14,798 nt of DNA from Candidatus Aminicenantota bacterium (GTDB lineage Bacteria > Acidobacteriota > Aminicenantia > Aminicenantales > Aminicenantaceae), in NCBI GenBank assembly GCA_004378665.1, contig SOIA01000238.1, forward strand, positions 1-14,798, in the 5' to 3' direction. Position 1 is the first letter of the stretch, and the number at the start of each line of letters is the position of its first letter. Positions 1 to 5,521 of this stretch are shown in pieces. The notes beneath the pieces were generated by a model. It was not told the origin of the DNA. It made no database searches and was given only the letters and a program-made list of their open reading frames with translations. A program made the position numbers and the translations under genes.

Positions 1-1
1 C

Positions 2-88
2 TCAGCTCACCTGACTGTTTTTGAAATTATCACGGAAACAGAGATGCTTACATATGGGGATGTTCTCCTTGGGGAAGGTCCCGTTTAA
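2..88 (+). CDS. Possible 3' end of an upstream gene (partial)
   Basis: Frame 2 is open from the left edge of the window to a TAA at 86-88, 28 codons whose translation ends in ETEMLTYGDVLLGEGPV. The composition looks protein-like, but a run of this length is expected by chance in roughly a quarter of random frames. No family can be named from so short a tail. The last 12 codons lie inside an imperfect inverted repeat (52-88), so the element may have supplied the stop codon. It would be the gene upstream of endonuclease V on the same strand. Confidence 0.25.
   Translation, partial: SAHLTVFEIITETEMLTYGDVLLGEGPV
52..88. repeat. Imperfect inverted repeat, REP-like, two GGGGAyGTTC arms
   Basis: The left arm ATGGGGATGTTCTCC (55-68 core) faces the right arm GGGGAAGGTCCCGTTTA (71-87). 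It can fold as GGGA/TCCC plus TTCTC/GGGAA with a very short loop. The left arm matches the reverse complement of the arm at 808-825 at about 13 of 18 positions. This is consistent with a dispersed REP-like element, although no transposase is present here. Confidence 0.4.
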
Positions 89-132
89 TGATAAAATGAA
101 TCGAGACCCGACCCCGGTGGAGAGAGATTCGA

Positions 133-807
133 GTGGAACATCATGAACGAATGTTTCAAGGTATGAGTCTGGAGCGGGCGGCCAGAGTCCAGCTCGAGCT
201 CTCCTCGAAGCTCATTCTCAAATGGGACGGCAGACGGGTGGACCTGGTGGCCGGAGCTGATTCTGGGTATGACCGGAAGGCGAAAAAGATCGGGGCGAGT
301 CTTGTCGTGTTCAGACTTCCCGAGTTCAAAATCGTGGAGACCGCCGAGGCCGTCAGAGAGATCCGGTTTCCTTATATTCCCGGTTATCTGGCATTTAGAG
401 AGGGACCGGTGTTTCTGGATGTGTTCCGGAAGATCAAGACAAAGCCGGATGTGACTCTGGTGGATGGGAACGGCATCGCTCACCCCAGAAAAATGGGCCT
501 GGCCTCTTTTGTCGGGGTGACTCTGGATATCTGCACCATAGGATGCGCAAAGCAGCCCTATTATCCGTTTGAATCGCCGCCAGAGCACTCTGGGAGTTAC
601 ACTTTTTTCAAGAATGAGAGCGGAGATAAGGTCGGGCTTAGCCTGAGAACGCGTTCAGGCGTAAAACCGGTCTTCGTGTCTCCCGGACACAGGATCGATC
701 TCGTCCATGCCGCTAATGTTATTCTTCGGTGTTCAAGATTCAGGATCCCTGAGCCTTTGAGAGAAGCTCACAGGCGGGCAAGCCGGATGTTTTCAGAAAA
801 GAGTTAA
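133..807 (+). CDS. nfi: Endonuclease V (deoxyinosine 3'-endonuclease)
   Basis: Cytoplasmic DNA-repair nuclease that nicks DNA (and in some homologues RNA) at the second phosphodiester bond 3' of deoxyinosine, a product of adenine deamination. At 224 aa it has normal family length. The metal-binding acidic residues are in place: D43 in VAGADSGY, E90 in PGYLAFREGP and D111 in LVDGNGIAHPRKMGLAS, followed by H117 and K140 (TIGCAK) and the C-terminal VSPGHRIDL block. One odd point is F126 in ASFVGV, where E. coli and Thermotoga enzymes have ASH. The listed start is GTG at 133. ATG codons at 151 and 166 are alternatives that would remove 6 or 11 residues, and no strong ribosome-binding site decides between them. 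It is transcribed alone and converges on ftsX, with 16 nt between the two stop codons. Repeat arms lie on both sides of the gene. Confidence 0.93.
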   Translation: MEHHERMFQGMSLERAARVQLELSSKLILKWDGRRVDLVAGADSGYDRKAKKIGASLVVFRLPEFKIVETAEAVREIRFPYIPGYLAFREGPVFLDVFRKIKTKPDVTLVDGNGIAHPRKMGLASFVGVTLDICTIGCAKQPYYPFESPPEHSGSYTFFKNESGDKVGLSLRTRSGVKPVFVSPGHRIDLVHAANVILRCSRFRIPEPLREAHRRASRMFSEKS

Positions 808-825
808 TAGGGAACGTCCCCATTT
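808..825. repeat. Single REP-like arm between nfi and ftsX stop codons
   Basis: The + strand carries GGGAACGTCCCCATTT. Its reverse complement, AAATGGGGACGTTCCC, matches the left arm at 52-68. It fills the whole gap between the convergent stop codons of nfi (805-807) and ftsX (824-826). It also sits in a weak stem, GAGT at 801-804 with ACTC at 828-831, so it might act as a poor bidirectional terminator. There is no T-run. Confidence 0.4.
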
Positions 826-1723
826 AGACTCTCAGGAAGCGAGCCAGGGAGCTGAGGCTTCCCAGTAATCCTATGATGACGCTTCCTGCGATGAGCAGGG
901 AGATTTGGGTGAGAGAGAGATAACGGAAGTTGATGATATCATTCAGAGCCCCCAAGGATGCGCCCAAATAGAGAGGGAAGAATTTAACCAGCAGAAAGAG
1001 CAGGGCCAGTGAGACCGCTCCTCCAAGAATCCCAAGAATAACGCCCTCCAGGATAAAGGGGACGCGGATATAAAGGTTTGTGCCGCCCACCAGTCGGAGG
1101 ATTTCGATCTCATCCCTCCGGGCAAATACGTTGAGCCGGATCACGTTGGAGATGATAAAAAAAGATGCGAGGGCGAGTATTCCCCCCAAAAAGAGACCGA
1201 TCGCTTGAGCCAGTCGGCTGAGGGATTCCATCCTTTCCACCCAATCTCTGTTGAACTGGGCATCCTCGATCCCATCCATGTCTTTCATGACCTGGATAAA
1301 TCTCAAGATCGTTTCAGGAGAGAGATTTTCTTCAGCGAGATTCGTTTCAAAAGATGCGGGGAAAGGATTGATCTCGATGTTTTCGATCACCCCTTGAAGT
1401 TCGGGAAAATTTTGCTTGAATCTCACTAAAGCTTGCTCGGTACTGACGTAACGCACATTGTTGACGAGAGAGGATTCTTTGAGTCTTTTTTCAACGGAGA
1501 TTCTCTGCTCTTCCGGGAGGTCTTTCTCGAGGAAGAAAATGATCAGCATGTTCTTGGAGAGTTCCTTCGCGGTGTAGAAAATATTGTTGGAGAGAGAAAG
1601 AAAGACTCCAAAAATCAGAAAGGAAAGGCAGATAGTGGTGATAGAGAAAATATTGCGTCCCCTGTTCTGCCAGAGATTAGTGAACGTCTCTTTGGCTGAA
1701 TGTTTGAGCTTTTGGTAGATCAG
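824..1723 (-). CDS. ftsX: Cell division protein FtsX, likely CTG start
   Basis: Inner-membrane permease-like partner of FtsE. In the families studied, the FtsEX complex couples ATP hydrolysis at the septum to activation of peptidoglycan hydrolases. The frame stays open upstream of its first ATG (1549) for 58 more codons that encode the expected FtsX N-terminus: a basic stretch (KLKHSAKETFTNLWQNRGRN) and the first membrane helix (about residues 25-46). An extracytoplasmic domain (about 55-165) and three further helices follow, with the LRLVGGTN segment between the second and third. No ATG, GTG or TTG occurs in those 58 codons. CTG at 1723-1721 overlaps the ftsE stop as CTGA, with AAGGA a few bases upstream, and gives 299 aa, the usual FtsX length. 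Starting at the ATG would delete TM1. A sequence error at this base is the main alternative. Function is secure; the start is inferred. Confidence 0.93.
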   Translation of the reverse strand: MIYQKLKHSAKETFTNLWQNRGRNIFSITTICLSFLIFGVFLSLSNNIFYTAKELSKNMLIIFFLEKDLPEEQRISVEKRLKESSLVNNVRYVSTEQALVRFKQNFPELQGVIENIEINPFPASFETNLAEENLSPETILRFIQVMKDMDGIEDAQFNRDWVERMESLSRLAQAIGLFLGGILALASFFIISNVIRLNVFARRDEIEILRLVGGTNLYIRVPFILEGVILGILGGAVSLALLFLLVKFFPLYLGASLGALNDIINFRYLSLTQISLLIAGSVIIGLLGSLSSLARFLRV

Positions 1724-2385
1724 AACTTTTCCTTTTTGATCAATTTTCCCTTGAAGAGGAATAAAATAATATCGCCGAAATGGCGGATCAGTTCTCTGTC
1801 ATGCGTGCATACGATCACGGTGGCTCCCTGCCTGTTGATCTCCTTGAACACTGACATGATTTCAGTCGCCAGTTCTGGGTCGAGGTTCCCCGTTGGCTCG
1901 TCCGCCAGGAGTATTTTGGGATTACTCACGACAGCCCGGGCAATGGCCACTCTCTGCTGCTCCCCATACGAGAGTTGAGAAGGATATTCCCACATTTTGT
2001 GATGAAGATTGACCATCCGCAGTGCGTTGAAAACACGCCTTCGGACCTCTTTGCGGGGGATTCCAAGAACCTGCAGGACGACCGCGACATTCTCGAAAAC
2101 CTTTTTCTGGAAGAGAAGGCGGAAGTCCTGAAAAACGATCCCCATGCGTCTTCTCAATCTGTATATTCTATGGTCGGGGATGCGGAGGATATTCCTGTTG
2201 TCGATGACGATCTGCCCTTGAGTCGGAAGAATCTCTCTGAAGATCAGTTTGAGGAGCGTCGTTTTGCCCGAGCCGCTGGGCCCGGTAACGAAGGTGAAAT
2301 CTCCTTTCTTAACGTGAAGAGTGATATCAGAAAGAGCCCATTTTGGAGCTTGATACTGTTTCCATACATGGTAGAGTTCGATCAT
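1720..2385 (-). CDS. ftsE: Cell division ATP-binding protein FtsE
   Basis: Cytoplasmic ABC ATPase that drives FtsX. From the ATG at 2385 it is 221 aa, the usual FtsE size, and begins MIELYHVWKQY. Motifs in order are Walker A GPSGSGKTT (35-43), Q-loop Q86, ABC signature LSYGEQQRVAIARA (138-151), Walker B LLADEP (159-164), D-loop GNLD (166-169) and the H-loop histidine H195. The signature has Tyr where FtsE normally has LSGGEQQ. The frame remains open upstream to 2523, but those 46 codons do not resemble FtsE and are taken as leader. There is no clear Shine-Dalgarno before 2385. The stop overlaps the proposed ftsX start, so the two are translationally coupled. A promoter at 2564-2591 precedes the gene. 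Confidence 0.95.
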   Translation of the reverse strand: MIELYHVWKQYQAPKWALSDITLHVKKGDFTFVTGPSGSGKTTLLKLIFREILPTQGQIVIDNRNILRIPDHRIYRLRRRMGIVFQDFRLLFQKKVFENVAVVLQVLGIPRKEVRRRVFNALRMVNLHHKMWEYPSQLSYGEQQRVAIARAVVSNPKILLADEPTGNLDPELATEIMSVFKEINRQGATVIVCTHDRELIRHFGDIILFLFKGKLIKKEKF

Positions 2386-2400
2386 TTTACACGCATCAAT

Positions 2401-2456
2401 AAGGCCTCGGAAAGAGAATGTTCTTCCTGGCCTGTGAGAGGTTATTCGGAGGCCTT
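2401..2456 (-). other. Inverted repeat in the ftsE leader
   Basis: AAGGCCTC at 2401-2408 and GAGGCCTT at 2449-2456 form a perfect 8-bp inverted repeat with a 40-base loop. It lies inside the roughly 170-nt leader predicted between the promoter at 2564-2591 and the ftsE start at 2385. It ends only 15 nt before the start codon, so it could affect translation. Part of each arm (AGGCCT) is itself palindromic, which makes a chance origin fairly likely. Confidence 0.25.
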
Positions 2457-2563
2457 CCGTGCGAAACGCTGCACCCGCAGAAATTCTTTGTCTGGAGTTG
2501 TGCGTGGGTTTCAGGGCTGACAAAAGGCTTATGAATTTGGGATTTCATCAACTCAGGGTGATG

Positions 2564-2591
2564 ATTATAACATATCGATTTGAGGATTCAA
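2564..2591 (-). promoter_or_regulatory. Sigma-70-type promoter for ftsEX
   Basis: On the - strand, TTGAAT (2591-2586) is separated by 16 bp from a perfect TATAAT (2569-2564). The predicted start near 2557 gives a long leader of about 170 nt to ftsE. It lies between the stop of the small membrane protein (2623) and ftsE, so ftsEX can be transcribed independently of the upstream genes. Confidence 0.55.
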
Positions 2592-2622
2592 AGGAAGAGC
2601 GCAGAGATAAAAAGGGGAGAGG

Positions 2623-2802
2623 TTAGAGGGTGAAAAGATACATGAACCAGCCGAAGAGCAGTCCTCCGACAACCATGATGAGGAAGAGGAAGAGTGCGTA
2701 TTTGATCTGGCTTTTTTTGTCCTCTCTTCTGAGGAGGGCGAGCACGATGCAGACAAAGATTGCGTAAACTATCATGGAGAGGAGATGGCTTTTCCAGATC
2801 AT
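2623..2802 (-). CDS. Small two-helix membrane protein, 59 aa, function unknown
   Basis: I do not recognise a family. The reading frame starts MIWKSHLLSMIVYAIF and ends GWFMYLFTL. It has two hydrophobic helices (about residues 9-24 and 35-57) joined by a short charged loop (RREDKKSQIK), as expected for a small integral inner-membrane protein with a hairpin topology and a positive cytoplasmic loop. The start ATG (2802-2800) overlaps the stop of the upstream gene as ATGA, and an AGGA sits about 8 nt upstream, which supports translational coupling and fixes the start. The next in-frame ATG, 9 codons in, is a less likely start. Being just under 60 codons, it is easily missed by automated length cut-offs. 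The coupling suggests that it works with the 124-aa membrane protein before it. Confidence 0.75.
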   Translation of the reverse strand: MIWKSHLLSMIVYAIFVCIVLALLRREDKKSQIKYALFLFLIMVVGGLLFGWFMYLFTL

Positions 2803-3173
2803 TTCTTTTTTCCTGAAGCGATATCAAAGGCATCCAATGCGATGAGATAATTCAGGAGTCCGGCGCCAGCGATGTAGGCGGTTCCGAATTCGAAAGTCGC
2901 GTTTTTCAGGTTTCCTTGACCGAAAGAGAAAATCTTCGAGAGGATGAAGATGAGGCCGTTTCCGATGTCAGAAAAGAAGGCCAGGATGGTCAACGGATTT
3001 TCTGTCTGGAAGGAGTAGATCTTTCCTCCCATGAACAGGCCCAGGGCGGTCATGGAAACGATGCAGACAAAAAAAATCCCGCCCTTCCAGTATTTTTTCA
3101 AATGCACATGCCCCAATCCGGGAACGAACCATCCCAGGAGCAGTGCGCTTACGGATTTGACATCGATTTGCAT
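2799..3173 (-). CDS. Small multi-pass membrane protein (TM2/DUF6677-like, tentative)
   Basis: This is a 124-aa integral membrane protein with three or four hydrophobic segments. The N-terminal stretch SALLLGWFVPGLGHVHLKKYWKGGIFF has the Gly-Pro-Gly-x-Gly-His turn and basic step typical of TM2-type small membrane proteins. The C-terminal LLNYLIALDAFDIASGKKK reminds me of a small uncharacterised family (DUF6677) known mainly from Acidobacteria-like genomes; that assignment is from memory and tentative. No catalytic residues are evident. The ATG at 3173 has no good Shine-Dalgarno, and a promoter lies right before it, so translation may be nearly leaderless. The stop overlaps the start of the 59-aa membrane protein by 4 nt. 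No function can be assigned. Confidence 0.75.
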   Translation of the reverse strand: MQIDVKSVSALLLGWFVPGLGHVHLKKYWKGGIFFVCIVSMTALGLFMGGKIYSFQTENPLTILAFFSDIGNGLIFILSKIFSFGQGNLKNATFEFGTAYIAGAGLLNYLIALDAFDIASGKKK

Positions 3174-3182
3174 TGAATATCC

Positions 3183-3211
3183 ATGATAAAAGAAATGGAG
3201 TGCTAAATCAA
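3183..3211 (-). promoter_or_regulatory. Promoter for the small membrane protein pair
   Basis: On the - strand, TTGATT (3211-3206) is spaced 17 bp from TATCAT (3188-3183). The -10 box ends 9 nt before the A of the ATG at 3173, so the predicted transcript has a leader of only a few bases. This agrees with the lack of a Shine-Dalgarno sequence there. Confidence 0.5.
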
Positions 3212-3212
3212 G

Positions 3213-3245
3213 AAAATAAAGGAGACAGGGGGCAGGTTACTTTTT
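3213..3245. repeat. AAAATAA-GG-GACAGG type element (fragment)
   Basis: The + strand reads AAAATAAAGGAGACAGG and then GGGCAGGTTACTTTTT, between the gdh stop and the promoter of the membrane protein pair. Its first half matches, with two single-base gaps, the reverse complement of 12028-12046 (AAAATAAGGGACAGG). I read it as a worn copy of a dispersed palindromic element. Confidence 0.35.
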
Positions 3246-3253
3246 CTGCGAGG

Positions 3254-4501
3254 TCACCAGGGAAACATACCCCTGTAACGGTAGACTTCTGCGATTCGTT
3301 CGATGGCGACGATGTAAGCCGCACACCGGAGCGATATGTCTTTCTTGGAGCGGGCTTGCCAGACTTCTCTGAATGATTTCACCATTTTTCGCTCGAGTTC
3401 TGCATTCACCTGTTCTTCCTCCCAGAAGAGTCCGCTGAGAGCCTGAACCCATTCGAGATGGCTGACCACGACTCCCCCGGCGTTGGCCAGAATATCAGGA
3501 ATCACAGAAACCTTCTTTTTCTCCAGGATTTCGTCCGCCTCTGGCGTGGTGGGTCCGTTCGCTCCCTCGACGATGACCTTGGCTTTGATCTTATGAGCGT
3601 TTTTATGATGAATCTGGTTTTCCAGAGCCGCAGGGATCAGAATGTCCACATCATGATAAAGAACATCTTCCTTGTCAATTTGCTTTCCAGGATGCTTGAT
3701 GACGCAGGCATGCTTCTCCACACAATCTGTGAGCCCTTGGACATCGAGGCCATCCGGGTGGGCAAGCCCACCAGACACATCGGATACGGCCACGATCTTC
3801 GCGCCCATCTGGGATAAAAAATGTGCGGCGTGACCGCCTACGTTCCCGAATCCCTGGATGGCAACCCTGGCTCCTTTGAGGCTTTTCTTTTGAGCCTTGA
3901 AAAACTCTCTCGTGATTATTGCCACTCCCTTTCCAGTGGCCTCTTTTCTTCCCTTGGACCCGCCAAGGATCTCTGGTTTTCCGGTGACAATGCTGGGTTC
4001 TGTGTAACCCTTCATCATCGAGAAGGTGTCCATGATCCAGGCCATTGTTTTTGAGGTCGTGTAGACGTCCGGAGCAGGAATATCGATATGCGGGCCCAGG
4101 ATAGGCATGATCTCGGATGTGTATCTTCTGGTCATCCTTTCCAGCTCGCTTTCGGACATCTTTGTCGGGTCGCATATGATCCCTCCTTTGGCTCCCCCGT
4201 AGGGGAGGTCCAGAAGGGCGCACTTCCAGGTCATCCAGGCCGCCAGGGCCACGACTTCTTCCTCTGAAACATCAGGATGGTAGCGGACTCCGCCTTTTGT
4301 CGGGCCTTTGGCGTTATTGTACTGGCAACGGAAGCCTGTAAAGACTTTTGTTCTTCCGTTGTCCAGTCTGATCGGGACGGAAACTCTCAGAATGCGCATG
4401 GGCTGTTCCAGTATTTTAAGCAGATTGGAGTCCAGATTGATTTCTTTTGCAGCTTTGTAGAGCTGTTTCTGGGCCTTCCTGGCTAGCGAATCTTCAATCA
4501 T
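3254..4501 (-). CDS. gdhA: Glutamate dehydrogenase (Glu/Leu/Phe/Val family)
   Basis: Cytoplasmic enzyme interconverting glutamate with 2-oxoglutarate plus ammonium, using NAD(P). At 415 aa it is the normal length of the small hexameric class. The N-terminal domain has GFRCQYNNAKGPTKGGVR (57-73) and the active-site block LPYGGAKGG (99-107, catalytic lysine K105). The Rossmann domain has GFGNVG (217-222) with an acidic residue, D241, at the end of the second strand, which leans towards NAD. The substrate-pocket sequences PAPDVYT (142-148) and ILANAGGVVVSHLEW (337-351) are also present. The start ATG has GAGGAG six bases upstream. It is probably monocistronic: it has its own promoter at 4566-4595 and an 80-nt gap with another promoter downstream. 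Related amino-acid dehydrogenases share the fold, but the motifs fit glutamate best. Confidence 0.95.
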   Translation of the reverse strand: MIEDSLARKAQKQLYKAAKEINLDSNLLKILEQPMRILRVSVPIRLDNGRTKVFTGFRCQYNNAKGPTKGGVRYHPDVSEEEVVALAAWMTWKCALLDLPYGGAKGGIICDPTKMSESELERMTRRYTSEIMPILGPHIDIPAPDVYTTSKTMAWIMDTFSMMKGYTEPSIVTGKPEILGGSKGRKEATGKGVAIITREFFKAQKKSLKGARVAIQGFGNVGGHAAHFLSQMGAKIVAVSDVSGGLAHPDGLDVQGLTDCVEKHACVIKHPGKQIDKEDVLYHDVDILIPAALENQIHHKNAHKIKAKVIVEGANGPTTPEADEILEKKKVSVIPDILANAGGVVVSHLEWVQALSGLFWEEEQVNAELERKMVKSFREVWQARSKKDISLRCAAYIVAIERIAEVYRYRGMFPW

Positions 4502-4545
4502 TCATGTCTCCTCATGTGAGAGGGGATACATCCCGCTGGGCTTGG

Positions 4546-4573
4546 TTGACATAAAAGGTCAATCCATTATAAT
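4546..4573 (+). promoter_or_regulatory. Consensus promoter for the rubrerythrin/rubredoxin operon
   Basis: A perfect TTGACA (4546-4551), a 16-bp spacer and a perfect TATAAT (4568-4573) point rightward. The predicted start near 4580 leaves a leader of about 200 nt before the gene at 4784. I see no clear ORF or regulator motif in that leader. Confidence 0.65.
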
Positions 4574-4595
4574 TGTATTTTTCTTTCAATTGCAA
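4566..4595 (-). promoter_or_regulatory. Promoter for glutamate dehydrogenase, overlapping the divergent one
   Basis: On the - strand, TTGCAA (4595-4590), an 18-bp spacer and TATAAT (4571-4566) precede gdh by about 60 nt. The palindromic ATTATAAT at 4566-4573 serves as the -10 box for both directions, so polymerase cannot occupy both promoters at once. Confidence 0.5.
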
Positions 4596-4783
4596 TCGCC
4601 CTCATCATGACTATCATGGGAGAGGAATGACCGTAAAAAAATATCACGGCTGAACAAGAGAGGACCTGAGCTTCTTCCGTTCACCCGTAAGAGGATATGA
4701 ACTCAGAGAGACATCGAGGAACATCGATTTGTCAGGATCAGCCGGTGAGATTGAATAAAGAAAGTCAATTTTAAGGAGAAAAA

Positions 4784-5236
4784 ATGGAGACAAAAACATT
4801 CGAGCAAGTCATAGAATTTGCGATCCAGAGGGAAGAAGAAGCCATCAAGGCCTACGGAAACATGATCGAGATAGCCGAAACACCGGGTTTGAAGACATTG
4901 CTGGCCGAGCTCCAGGGTGAGGAAAGGAATCATAAGAAACTTCTTCAGGAGCTGACTGAAGAGAAAGCCGAATCCTTGAAGGCTGAGGATGTCATCGACC
5001 TGAAGATCAGCGATTATCTCGTCGAAGAGTCCCCGAGTGCGGATATGACCTTTCAAGATCTTCTGATCCTTGCCGCTAAAAAAGAACAGATGGCTGTCGA
5101 CCTGTATTCGGGTCTTGCACAAGAGGCCAAGGAGGAAGAGATCAAGAAGCTGTTCGAATTCCTTGTCATGCAGGAAAAATCGCACAAGCTGAAACTGGAA
5201 AAAGAATACGAAACCCGTGTCCTTGATGAGAATTGA
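4784..5236 (+). CDS. Rubrerythrin-like diiron (ferritin-like) protein
   Basis: A 150-aa four-helix-bundle protein of the ferritin-like superfamily. Iron ligands come in the usual two half-sites: glutamates in QREEEAIKAY (15-24) with EERNH (E47xxH50), and KKEQMAVDLY (E101) with QEKSH (E131xxH134). This is a complete diiron pattern, so peroxide (or oxygen) reduction is the most likely role. It lacks the C-terminal rubredoxin domain of classical rubrerythrin, but a separate rubredoxin gene follows 97 nt downstream and could donate the electrons. The start ATG is preceded by AAGGAG at good spacing, and the gene lies about 200 nt behind a consensus promoter. It could alternatively be an iron-storage or sensory erythrin; the sequence does not settle this. 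Confidence 0.85.
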   Translation: METKTFEQVIEFAIQREEEAIKAYGNMIEIAETPGLKTLLAELQGEERNHKKLLQELTEEKAESLKAEDVIDLKISDYLVEESPSADMTFQDLLILAAKKEQMAVDLYSGLAQEAKEEEIKKLFEFLVMQEKSHKLKLEKEYETRVLDEN

Positions 5237-5333
5237 GTATACAGAAGGAGGGGTCTGATTTTTTTTAGATCGATTGATCTCAAAAATTTCCTGATCCCGG
5301 AGCTTTTTTAGATATTCACCAGGGAGGTATGCG

Positions 5334-5495
5334 ATGGAAAAGTGGGAATGCACGGCGTGTGGATACATTTATGATCCCGAACAGGGCGATCCTGACCACG
5401 GGATCAATCCCGGAACTCCTTTCGAAGAGTTGCCAGAGGATTGGACTTGCCCTCAGTGCGGTGTGGGTAAAGAATTTTTTCAGAAGCTAGGTTAG
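5334..5495 (+). CDS. Rubredoxin
   Basis: A 53-aa cytoplasmic one-iron electron carrier. The Fe(Cys)4 site is complete: C6 and C9 in WECTACGYIYDP, and C39 and C42 in WTCPQCGVGK. The usual core residues Y11, W37 and the GDPDHGI-PGT loop are present. Length and sequence are canonical. AGGGAGG six bases before the ATG fixes the start. It lies between the rubrerythrin-like gene and the flavoprotein, 26 nt before the latter, and so most likely shuttles electrons from that flavoprotein to the diiron protein. The gene is too short for most length cut-offs. Confidence 0.95.
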   Translation: MEKWECTACGYIYDPEQGDPDHGINPGTPFEELPEDWTCPQCGVGKEFFQKLG

Positions 5496-5521
5496 ACTAG
5501 GCCGCAAAAGAGTTTTCATCC

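Noticed and set aside
85..588. 167-codon - strand frame opposite endonuclease V
   Set aside because: Shadow of a gene with clear catalytic motifs; no family resemblance and no ribosome-binding site.
2588..2833. 81-codon - strand frame overlapping the small membrane protein
   Set aside because: The other frame (2623-2802) gives two clean hydrophobic helices, a ribosome-binding site and an ATGA overlap; this frame is Arg/Pro/Ser-rich and has none of these.
5267..5280. Terminator at AGATCGATTGATCT between the rubrerythrin-like gene and rubredoxin
   Set aside because: Only a 5-bp AT-rich stem, and the T-run lies before and not after it on the + strand.
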